Part shown: positions 1 through 5,551 of the stretch, piece by piece
Layout of the letters: each line of letters opens with the position of its first letter
How positions within the stretch are numbered: the stretch's first letter is position 1
Origin: Desulfocapsa sp.
GTDB taxonomy: Bacteria > Desulfobacterota > Desulfobulbia > Desulfobulbales > Desulfocapsaceae
DNA length: 6,273 nt
Direction: 5' to 3'
NCBI GenBank assembly: GCA_029934815.1
Contig: JAOZLM010000135.1
Location: 1-6,273 of the forward strand
Position numbers and translations under genes: made by a program
Notes under the pieces: generated by a model
Databases searched by the model: none
What the model was told of the DNA's origin: nothing
The model's input: only the letters and a program-made list of their open reading frames with translations

Positions 1-225
1 CTCATTATGGAAACGGATATGCAGGCCAAATTTTTGGTTCCCATGGCTCTGTCTGTGGCTGGTGGAGTTGTGTTTGCTACTGGTTTGACTCTTGTTCTGA
101 TTCCAAGCCTGCTGGTTATTGTAAATGATTTTAGACGGGTGGTTGTAAAGGGAATTAGTGGCAGATGGCCAAGCCGTGAAGAAGTGGAACCACGAGTATT
201 AAAAGATGTGGGAGAAGAAATATGA
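1..225 (+). CDS. RND efflux permease, C-terminal fragment (5' end outside window)
   Basis: This is the last 74 codons of a gene that begins before the window; the reading frame is open from base 1. The first residues (LIMETDMQAKFLVPMA) and the following hydrophobic stretch ending in LTLVLIPSLLVIVNDF match the final periplasm-to-membrane turn and the last transmembrane helix (about residues 15-42 of the fragment) of AcrB/MexB-type RND inner-membrane permeases. The cytoplasmic tail of about 30 residues includes REEVEP, which is common in this family. Such proteins are proton-driven drug or solute antiporters that work with a periplasmic adaptor and an outer-membrane channel. The stop codon overlaps the start of the channel gene (ATGA, 222-225), so the two genes are almost certainly co-transcribed and translationally coupled. 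The ATG at base 7 is internal, not the real start. Substrate cannot be judged from the tail. Confidence 0.9.
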   Translation, partial: LIMETDMQAKFLVPMALSVAGGVVFATGLTLVLIPSLLVIVNDFRRVVVKGISGRWPSREEVEPRVLKDVGEEI

Positions 226-1583
226 AACGACCATTTATTGTTATCTGTGTGATACTGGCTGGCTTTAGTTTGGGAAGTTCGGGTACATCTAAAACGCTGG
301 ATGACGTGCAGGAACTTGATCTGCAAACAGCGCAGGAAATAGCCCTTGCTGATAATCCATCCCTTGCTGCAGCAGCCGAACGTGTAGAGCAGGCCAGACA
401 ACGAATAGAACAGGCACGGGCGCTGTATTGGCCGACCGTCGATGTCGGAGGATCTGCCGGTTATAATAAAATATCGCAAAATAGTGCTGATATTCTGGCC
501 ATGGCCAACAATGGCCAGAGTGTTGATCGCAGCAGCGAGAATTATAGACTTTCACTCGCCGCTTCCTGGCTCTTGTTTGATGGTTTTTCCAGAAAATTCT
601 CCAACATGATAGCCGAATATGGAAAAGAGGAAAGCGAACAGGCCAGAAGGGACGCCCAGCGCCTGCTTTTGCAAAGTGTGGCTGAAAGTTATTATGGTGC
701 ACAGCTTGCGTTGTACAATAAGACCATTGCTGAGGCCAATTTTTCCTTTAACTCCAAACAGGCAGAAGATGCAAAGTTACGTATGGATGCAGGATCCGGT
801 TCATTGTCTGCTGTACTCAATTTCCAGGTGCAGATGAATAATGCTTCCACCGAAAAACTGGTGGCGGAAAGAGACTACGACCTTGCCCTTTTTGGTCTGG
901 CTCTGCTCCTTGGGAGGGAGTCGGGGGAAATGCCGGAAGGACTTCAACTTTCCAAAGTTGAAATGGTGGAAGAGGATGGATTTTTTGAGATTGTGCAGGA
1001 AGAATTGCTGAAAGAAGCCAACAGCAATCGGCCTGATCTCCTTGGCCGGGAGCTTAGTTTTCAACGTGCAGAATCAACAATTGGAGCCAAAGAGGCCGCC
1101 TATTATCCGGTACTTGCCGTTAATGGTGGAGTTGATGGCACTCGTCAGGATGATTTTTCGTTTGAAAATAATGATTTTGGATCATCAGTTGCTGTTAATT
1201 TGAGTTACAATCTTTTCCGAGGGAAAGGGGACGCTGCAAGAATTGCCGAAGCAAAGGCTGCAAAACGTGAAGCTGCAAGAAGTCTTGAACAGCAGAAAAA
1301 CAGAGTGCAAAGTGAGGTGCGGCAGGCAATCACCAGATTGCAACAGGCAAGAGCACAGCTTGTGCTGCAACGTGCATCTGTAAAACTGGTGTCACAGACA
1401 AGAGATCTTGTGGAAGAAGGCTATAAGGCCGGGCAGGAATCCCTTGCCCGCTTTAACGAAGTACAGCGGGATCTTGTTCGTACACAGTCCAGGTTAGCTC
1501 TTTCTCTGGTTGGCTTGTATACCAATCGCCAACGTCTGAAAACTGCAACAGGTGAATCGCTCTTACCTTTTCTTCAGGAGTAA
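222..1583 (+). CDS. TolC-like outer-membrane efflux channel (OEP family)
   Basis: The product is 453 aa, the usual size for TolC/OprM-family proteins, which form trimeric beta-barrel and alpha-helical tunnels that link RND pumps to the outside. A signal peptide is visible (basic MKR, then a hydrophobic run to about residue 20). There is no lipobox cysteine after the hydrophobic core, so unlike OprM it is probably not lipidated. The two OEP repeats show as long Ala/Gln/Arg-rich helices around 33-70 and 340-385. Each repeat has a strand-to-helix motif: WLLFDGFSRKF at 116-126 and YNLFRGKGDAAR at 329-340. The NRPDLLGRE segment at 269-277 is typical of the start of the second repeat. The start is supported by GGGAG at 210-214, seven bases before the ATG. 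Overlap with the permease stop indicates one pump operon. No clear terminator follows the stop codon. Confidence 0.93.
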   Translation: MKRPFIVICVILAGFSLGSSGTSKTLDDVQELDLQTAQEIALADNPSLAAAAERVEQARQRIEQARALYWPTVDVGGSAGYNKISQNSADILAMANNGQSVDRSSENYRLSLAASWLLFDGFSRKFSNMIAEYGKEESEQARRDAQRLLLQSVAESYYGAQLALYNKTIAEANFSFNSKQAEDAKLRMDAGSGSLSAVLNFQVQMNNASTEKLVAERDYDLALFGLALLLGRESGEMPEGLQLSKVEMVEEDGFFEIVQEELLKEANSNRPDLLGRELSFQRAESTIGAKEAAYYPVLAVNGGVDGTRQDDFSFENNDFGSSVAVNLSYNLFRGKGDAARIAEAKAAKREAARSLEQQKNRVQSEVRQAITRLQQARAQLVLQRASVKLVSQTRDLVEEGYKAGQESLARFNEVQRDLVRTQSRLALSLVGLYTNRQRLKTATGESLLPFLQE

Positions 1584-1614
1584 ACAGGCTGACTCTTTAT
1601 AATGTTAATTTGTT

Positions 1615-1644
1615 TTGACAATAATAGCTAAAAACAGCTATATT
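1615..1644 (+). promoter_or_regulatory. Strong sigma70 promoter of hipBA
   Basis: A perfect -35 box TTGACA (1615-1620) is followed after 18 bases by TATATT (1639-1644), five of six bases of the -10 consensus. Transcription would start about seven bases downstream, near 1651-1652, which is at or next to the A of the hipB ATG. No Shine-Dalgarno sequence lies between the -10 box and the ATG. The mRNA is therefore predicted to be leaderless or nearly so. Confidence 0.7.
1624..1641. promoter_or_regulatory. Inverted repeat, candidate HipB operator
   Basis: ATAGCT (1624-1629) and AGCTAT (1636-1641) form a perfect inverted repeat with a 6-base spacer. Written with 5-base half sites it is ATAGC-N8-GCTAT, the same 18-bp geometry as the E. 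coli HipB operator TATCC-N8-GGATA (known for the family). It lies in the promoter spacer and overlaps the start of the -10 box, so a bound repressor dimer would block RNA polymerase. That HipB binds here is inference. Confidence 0.6.
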
Positions 1645-1663
1645 GTTAATTATGAATAACAAT
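1642..1663. repeat. Second inverted repeat across the hipB start codon
   Basis: ATTGTTA (1642-1648) and TAACAAT (1657-1663) are perfect reverse complements separated by eight bases that contain the hipB ATG. Its centre (1652.5) is 20 bp from the centre of the preceding repeat (1632.5), about two helical turns. It could be a second operator of different sequence. If transcription starts further upstream, it could instead be a weak AT-rich hairpin hiding the start codon. Chance in AT-rich DNA is possible. Confidence 0.4.
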
Positions 1664-1957
1664 GAATTATCTTCGTCATCGTTGCTAACAGAACTGGGTA
1701 ATCGTTTAAAGCAGGCTCGCCTTGCCCGAAACGAAAGTCAGGAACTGTTTTCATCCCGCCTCGGCATTAGCCGACAATCGTTTGCAAAAATGGAAAAAGG
1801 TGATCCTGCCATAGCGATTGGTCATTGGTTAAACGCCAGTCAATTGCTGGGAAAGCTACTTTCCTGGAAGTCTGTCTTGCAAAGCGAAAAAAACCTATTT
1901 GATCAATTTGAGCAATCTCAATCCGGCCGTCAGCGAGCAGGGAAAAAGCGAAAATGA
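1652..1957 (+). CDS. hipB: HipB-type antitoxin, Xre-family HTH repressor
   Basis: The product is 101 aa from the ATG at 1652; a TTG at 1643 in the same frame would add three residues but lies over the -10 box, so ATG is preferred. Residues about 14-68 are a Cro/C1-type helix-turn-helix domain of the HipB kind: LGNRLKQARLARNESQ, then LGISRQSFAKMEKGDP with the recognition helix around 40-48, then a GHWLNASQLLGKL helix. The C-terminal tail is basic (RQRAGKKRK, 93-101). In the family, HipB dimers bind operators in their own promoter and sequester the HipA kinase. The stop codon overlaps the hipA start by ATGA (1954-1957), the usual antitoxin-first order. No Shine-Dalgarno sequence precedes the start; leaderless translation is the simplest explanation. 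Repression by the inverted repeat in the promoter is likely but not shown. Confidence 0.88.
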   Translation: MNNNELSSSSLLTELGNRLKQARLARNESQELFSSRLGISRQSFAKMEKGDPAIAIGHWLNASQLLGKLLSWKSVLQSEKNLFDQFEQSQSGRQRAGKKRK

Positions 1958-3174
1958 TCAAACTCAACGTCTGGTTCACCTCTTTTTCCGGAAAACGAAT
2001 ACAAGCCGGAGAGCTGATTGTTTCCGAACCTGATTCCCAAGGCAGGTTACAGGGGCAGTTCCGGTATCATCCTGAGTATCTGTCCTCTTCTTTCGCCATT
2101 CCCCTGGATCCTCTCCAGTTAGCTTTGTCTTCAAGCGTATTTGATGCAAACAGGCCGAAATCCGGCGTGCATAGTGTTTTTGAAGATAGTCTGCCCGACG
2201 ACTGGGGCCGAAAAATAATGGTTCGCAGATATATGTTGGAGCGAAATGAACAGCGAGTGCCATATTTTTTAAGACTCCTCGGAGGGAACGGGCTTGGAGC
2301 GCTTAGTTACGAAGATGGCAACACAACGTTACCAGCCAATGAAAGCATCGATCAATGTCACCTTGTCACTTTGCAGGAGCTTGCACAGCAATTTGAAGAA
2401 AATCCGGTAACAGTGGAGAAGGAAATAGCACTGTTGTTTCAGGCAGGAAGTTCACCGGGAGGCGCAAGACCTAAAGCCCTTGTCAAAGATAATAACCGGG
2501 AATATCTGGCCAAATTTCCTTCCATCCGGGATCAGTTTGCGGTTGTAGCACTTGAAGCGGCTGCCATGGAGATTGCACAACTGGCAGGCCTTAACGTTGC
2601 AGAAACAAAACGTGTCCCCTGCGGCCAGAAAGATGCGTTACTGGTTAAACGTTTTGATATAAATGAGAGCGGCGGGCGAAATCATGTTATCAGCATGCAA
2701 ACCTTACTGAACGCTGAAGGCTATTATAATGCCGGCTATCGGGATATGGCTCAGGTGTTGCGCCAGGTGTCTGACAAACCGCAGGAAGATATATTGCAGC
2801 TTTACAAGCAACTCGTTTTAAATGTTCTTCTCGGCAACACAGATGATCACTTGAAGAATTTTTGCATGATGTATAATGGAAAGGAATGGCGACTGACTCC
2901 AGCCTTCGATATTGTGCCGAATATTGGTCTAAACCAGGAACATGTCCTGCATATCAATAACTCGTATCAGCCGCCGGATCGTGCAACTCTTATACAAGAA
3001 GCCGGATTCTTTCTGCTAAAAGGAAAAGGTCTGATTGAAGAAAGTATAGAAAGTGTACTGCATGGCGCTTTGCAGTGGAGGCAGGTGTTTCACAAACACG
3101 GTGTCCCGGAAAATGATATTGCGGTGCTCGGAAAGGATATTGAGCAACGTATAAAACGAATAGTATCTCCTTGA
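1954..3174 (+). CDS. hipA: HipA-type serine/threonine kinase toxin
   Basis: The product is 406 aa, somewhat shorter than E. coli HipA (about 440) but covering both domains in one chain. Residues about 1-120 resemble the HipA N-terminal coupling domain (LPDDWGRKIM at 80-89, LRLLGGNGLGALSYE at 106-120). The kinase part follows. SSPGGARPKA (166-175) is the HipA glycine-rich loop, LAKFPS (185-190) carries the probable ATP-contacting lysine K187, TDDHLKN (296-302) holds the likely catalytic D297 and N302, and FDI (318-320) holds the metal-binding D319. By family, S166 or S167 could correspond to the autophosphorylated Ser150 of E. coli HipA. HipA enzymes phosphorylate translation factors such as glutamyl-tRNA synthetase and cause growth arrest; the target here is unknown. 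AGGGA at 1939-1943 lies ten bases before the ATG, and the start overlaps the hipB stop, so translation is coupled. All expected kinase residues are present, so the toxin looks intact. Confidence 0.9.
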   Translation: MIKLNVWFTSFSGKRIQAGELIVSEPDSQGRLQGQFRYHPEYLSSSFAIPLDPLQLALSSSVFDANRPKSGVHSVFEDSLPDDWGRKIMVRRYMLERNEQRVPYFLRLLGGNGLGALSYEDGNTTLPANESIDQCHLVTLQELAQQFEENPVTVEKEIALLFQAGSSPGGARPKALVKDNNREYLAKFPSIRDQFAVVALEAAAMEIAQLAGLNVAETKRVPCGQKDALLVKRFDINESGGRNHVISMQTLLNAEGYYNAGYRDMAQVLRQVSDKPQEDILQLYKQLVLNVLLGNTDDHLKNFCMMYNGKEWRLTPAFDIVPNIGLNQEHVLHINNSYQPPDRATLIQEAGFFLLKGKGLIEESIESVLHGALQWRQVFHKHGVPENDIAVLGKDIEQRIKRIVSP

Positions 3175-3198
3175 GAATTAGCCCGTATTTGATACATT
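3171..3198 (+). promoter_or_regulatory. Possible weak promoter for the SGNH gene
   Basis: TTGAGA (3171-3176, five of six consensus bases) overlaps the hipA stop codon and is followed after 16 bases by TACATT (3193-3198, four of six). Transcription would begin near the ATG at 3206, again giving a leaderless message. This would explain why the gene has no Shine-Dalgarno sequence. The match is modest and could be chance. Confidence 0.3.
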
Positions 3199-3205
3199 AT
3201 ACGCT

Positions 3206-3829
3206 ATGCAGAGAAAAATTTTTGCCGTAGGCGACAGCCACTCGCGACGCTGTTTTGAAAACCATCCACAAATCGCTGACTCCAGAGTGCTTGCAGGACA
3301 CAATAAACTGGATGGGAAAACGGCTTTTAATATTGAACGGCACGAAAAGAAACTTATGCGGATCCTCACTCCGCTACAGGATAAAGAGCTGATTTTTTGT
3401 TTTGGCGAAGTGGATGTACGCTTGCATATCAAGTACAAACACGAGCAGTTGGGAGTAGCCGTTGAAGAGTTGATCGCTGGCACTGCAAAAAAATATATTT
3501 CGTATGTGGCAAGGTTGCGAAAGCAAGGCTACCGGATACATGTCTTCAATGTAGTACCAACCGGTGATTTCCTGGGAGACGATGCGGAGAAGTGGAAAAA
3601 AGGATTGCAGTATCCCTTTACTGCCACTTACAAAGAACGAAAGCACTATACAGAACTTTTGAATGCAGCTTATGCAGCAAACTGTGAAGAGTTGCAGGTT
3701 CCGTTCATCGATATTTATCAAAATCTGGTGGATGAAACGGGCAAACGTAAAAAAGAGTTAGTATTTGATTTCGCCCACCTGGATAATTCTTGTGCTGATT
3801 TTGTAATGGATTCCTATTTTAAAGGATAA
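3206..3829 (+). CDS. SGNH/GDSL-like hydrolase family protein
   Basis: The product is 207 aa with no signal peptide, so it is predicted to be cytoplasmic. Block I is KIFAVGDSHS (4-13) with candidate nucleophile S11. A strand then leads to FGEVDVRLH (66-74), in the place of block III. Block V is DFAH (188-191), giving a D-x-x-H acid/base pair. This order and spacing fit the SGNH hydrolase fold (esterases, lipases, acyl-transfer enzymes). Block III normally reads GxND; here it is GEVD, so the oxyanion-hole asparagine is missing and catalysis is uncertain. The start is the only one possible: a stop codon at 3179-3181 lies upstream in frame without another start, and GDS falls at residue 9. There is no Shine-Dalgarno sequence. 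It lies 31 bases after hipA and 15 before the dehydrogenase gene. Substrate is unknown; a polysaccharide-related or other ester substrate is only a guess. Confidence 0.72.
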   Translation: MQRKIFAVGDSHSRRCFENHPQIADSRVLAGHNKLDGKTAFNIERHEKKLMRILTPLQDKELIFCFGEVDVRLHIKYKHEQLGVAVEELIAGTAKKYISYVARLRKQGYRIHVFNVVPTGDFLGDDAEKWKKGLQYPFTATYKERKHYTELLNAAYAANCEELQVPFIDIYQNLVDETGKRKKELVFDFAHLDNSCADFVMDSYFKG

Positions 3830-3844
3830 TTTTGGAGAAAATAA

Positions 3845-4600
3845 ATGGCTAAAATTGCGTTAATAACAGGAGCAACCTCAGGTTTTGGAAAGGCTTGTGC
3901 AGAATTATTTGCCGAAAACGGATGGAATCTTGTGCTGTGCGGCAGGCGGCAGGAACGTTTGCAGGAGCTTAAAAAGCAACTGGCAAAGGTTGCGGTCCAC
4001 ACAGTGGTCTGTGATGTGCGAAGCAGAAACGACGTAAAGCAAATGATAGCCGATTTACCGGATTCCCATGCACAAATAGATCTGCTGCTGAATAATGCCG
4101 GACTGGCACTTGGTTTGTCCCCAGCGCATGACGCAGATCTGGATGATTGGGAAACAATGGTTGATACCAATATCAAAGGTCTTATGTATATGACCAGAGC
4201 TGTTTTACCGGCCATGGTGAAGCGTGGTCAGGGACATATAATTAATATGGGATCGGTGGCAGGTTCGTGGCCATATCCCGGAGCGAATGCCTATGGTGCT
4301 ACCAAGGCTTTTGTTGAGCAGTTTTCCAATAATTTGCGTGCAGATGTGCACGGTAGTGGTGTACGGGTTTCAAATATTGAACCGGGACTGGCAGAATCGG
4401 AATTCTCCGTGGTGCGATTTCAGGGAGATCAGAAAAAAGCGGATGCCGTTTACGAGGGCACAACGCCACTCACCCCGACAGATATCGCAGAAACAGTATA
4501 CTGGATTGCAACGCAACCAGCTCATGTCAATATAAACAGAGTAGAAATTATGCCGGTATGCCAGACCTGGGGACCTTTTGCTATTCACCGTGATAGCTAA
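3845..4600 (+). CDS. ydfG: YdfG-type short-chain dehydrogenase (NADP-dependent 3-hydroxy acid / L-allo-threonine dehydrogenase)
   Basis: The product is 251 aa, against 248 for E. coli YdfG, and is collinear with it as I recall that sequence. The Rossmann glycine motif is TGATSGFG (8-15). GRRQERLQELK (33-43) is shared with YdfG, and R34/R35 suggest NADP preference. Next come D57 (CDV), NNAG (83-86) and the catalytic tetrad N109, S137, Y150, K154 in YGATK. Family-specific blocks LNNAGLALG, DWETM, NIKGLMYMTRAVLP, AGSWPY and PAHVNIN are all present. In E. coli the enzyme oxidises L-allo-threonine, L-serine and 3-hydroxy acids and reduces malonic semialdehyde; the same activity is likely here. GGAG at 3834-3837 lies seven bases before the ATG. 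The 15-base gap to the SGNH gene suggests co-transcription, without an evident functional link. Confidence 0.92.
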   Translation: MAKIALITGATSGFGKACAELFAENGWNLVLCGRRQERLQELKKQLAKVAVHTVVCDVRSRNDVKQMIADLPDSHAQIDLLLNNAGLALGLSPAHDADLDDWETMVDTNIKGLMYMTRAVLPAMVKRGQGHIINMGSVAGSWPYPGANAYGATKAFVEQFSNNLRADVHGSGVRVSNIEPGLAESEFSVVRFQGDQKKADAVYEGTTPLTPTDIAETVYWIATQPAHVNINRVEIMPVCQTWGPFAIHRDS

Positions 4601-4633
4601 AAAACAAGAAAGCATTGAAGAACTGCATTACAA

Positions 4634-4661
4634 TTGCTAAATTATCCACAGAATAGATAAT
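4634..4661 (+). promoter_or_regulatory. Candidate promoter of the envelope-protein operon
   Basis: TTGCTA (4634-4639, four of six) and GATAAT (4656-4661, five of six) are spaced by 16 bases and would start transcription near 4668, leaving a short leader that contains the ribosome binding site. The -10 box is also the right arm of an inverted repeat: ATTATC (4641-4646) and GATAAT (4656-4661) with nine bases between. A weaker alternative is TTGAAG (4615-4620) with TAAATT (4638-4643). The gap 4601-4693 shows no convincing terminator. Confidence 0.4.
4642..4650 (+). promoter_or_regulatory. Perfect DnaA-box match (TTATCCACA)
   Basis: The nine bases equal the high-affinity DnaA-box consensus TTATNCACA. 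It lies between the proposed -35 and -10 boxes upstream of the methionine-rich protein gene and inside the ATTATC/GATAAT inverted repeat. It stands alone, with no AT-rich unwinding region or further boxes seen, so it is not a replication origin. It might make the promoter respond to DnaA, or be chance. Confidence 0.35.
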
Positions 4662-4693
4662 CCTGAGTCAAAAAAAGTTGGAGAGAGAGTCCG

Positions 4694-5539
4694 ATGAATA
4701 AGAAAATTATGTTTAGTTTTATACTGTTGCTGGTTTTACCCGTAAGTGTAATGGCAGGAAATAAAAGTCCATGGGAAATGAAACTGCCATTTAAGCACGC
4801 AACAATTAACTATACAATCAGTGGTGTTGAGAGCGGAACTGAGGTCACATACATTCGTGATTCAGGGCAGGAAGTGGCCAGTTATCATACTACCAAAACA
4901 AGTATGATGGGCATGAGCATCGTCAACGAAACCGTAGATATTACGACCCCTGACTGGGAATATAATTTTGATATTACTAATCACAGCGGCAACAAAAGTG
5001 TAAATCCTGAAAAATATATGATTGAGGAATACAACAAACTTTCTAAAGCCGAGAAAAAACAAGTTCATAAAAATGTTGAACAGATGGGCTCCTCAGTTGC
5101 GGAAGGGCTTGGTGGTAAAGTACAGCAAAATGCTGAAAAAATACTGGGTTATAGCTGTGATCGGGCCGATATGATGGGAACAGTTGCATATTCGATTCAC
5201 GGCACGGATATTCCGCTTCGTGTGGAAAGCAATATGATGGGTATGAACATGAAGATTGTGGCAACTTCCGTGAAAGAGGGAAAGGTTGCGGATAAATACT
5301 TTCAGCTGCCTGCCGGTATCGAACCTTACGTTGATCCTCAATCTGATGCTATTGCACGGAGTCTTGCAAAAGAAACAATTACTATGCTAAAAGATCCTGA
5401 AGGAGCCAAAAAATTACGAACTGAGGCGATGCAGGAGCGAATGGAAGCAGAAGAGCAAATGACTCCTGAACAACAGCAGCAGATGGAGCAGGCTATGCAA
5501 ATGATGCAGGGGCTGTTTGGCGGTCCAAAACAACAATAG
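4694..5539 (+). CDS. Secreted methionine-rich protein of unknown function
   Basis: The product is 281 aa. A clear signal peptide (MNKK, then a hydrophobic run) ends in VMA with probable cleavage after A21, so the mature protein is periplasmic or beyond. The mature part has about 20 methionines in 260 residues, with clusters MMGM at 71-74, MMG at 160-162 and MMGMNM at 181-186. The only cysteine, C155, is in LGYSCDRADM. The layout of beta-rich segments around a GYxC motif faintly recalls DUF4412-like secreted proteins, but I do not firmly recognise the family. Residues about 232-272 are rich in Glu, Gln and Met and probably helical or coiled. GGAG at 4680-4683, within a GA repeat, serves as ribosome binding site. 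The next gene starts 12 bases after the stop, so the two form an operon. Methionine clusters could bind copper or silver, or reflect a chaperone-like surface; neither is shown. Confidence 0.8.
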   Translation: MNKKIMFSFILLLVLPVSVMAGNKSPWEMKLPFKHATINYTISGVESGTEVTYIRDSGQEVASYHTTKTSMMGMSIVNETVDITTPDWEYNFDITNHSGNKSVNPEKYMIEEYNKLSKAEKKQVHKNVEQMGSSVAEGLGGKVQQNAEKILGYSCDRADMMGTVAYSIHGTDIPLRVESNMMGMNMKIVATSVKEGKVADKYFQLPAGIEPYVDPQSDAIARSLAKETITMLKDPEGAKKLRTEAMQERMEAEEQMTPEQQQQMEQAMQMMQGLFGGPKQQ

Positions 5540-5551
5540 AGGATTCCGGTT

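Noticed and set aside
7..9. ATG at base 7 as the start of a small 72-aa membrane protein
   Set aside because: The frame is open to the window edge, and the residues match the interior of the last part of an RND permease, so the gene is simply cut.
289..702. 137-codon open frame on the minus strand inside the channel gene
   Set aside because: It lies wholly opposite a convincing TolC-family gene, and its translation is rich in His, Trp, Cys and Arg with no domain. It is a shadow frame.
1598..1603. Perfect TATAAT shortly after the channel gene stop
   Set aside because: No acceptable -35 box lies 16-18 bases upstream and there is no extended -10. The TTGACA/TATATT pair downstream is far better.
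1643..1651. TTG codon at 1643 as the hipB start
   Set aside because: It overlaps the predicted -10 box and would lie upstream of the predicted transcription start. The ATG at 1652 gives a normal HipB N-terminus.
3814..4215. 133-codon minus-strand frame opposite the YdfG gene
   Set aside because: It is Ser/Cys-rich low-order sequence antisense to a clearly conserved dehydrogenase, without promoter or ribosome binding site support.
4580..4597. GCTAT-N8-ATAGC inverted repeat at the end of the YdfG gene, followed by A-rich sequence
   Set aside because: As a terminator it fails: a run of T precedes it and A follows it on the + strand, so no U-tract follows the hairpin on either strand. It resembles the hip operator half sites in everted order, which is probably chance, and it is within coding sequence.
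4643..4660. TATCC-N8-GATAA near-match to the E. coli HipB operator, suggesting hip control of the envelope operon
   Set aside because: The symmetric half sites are one base off in spacing, and the local hipBA promoter uses a different half-site sequence, so cross-regulation is not supported.
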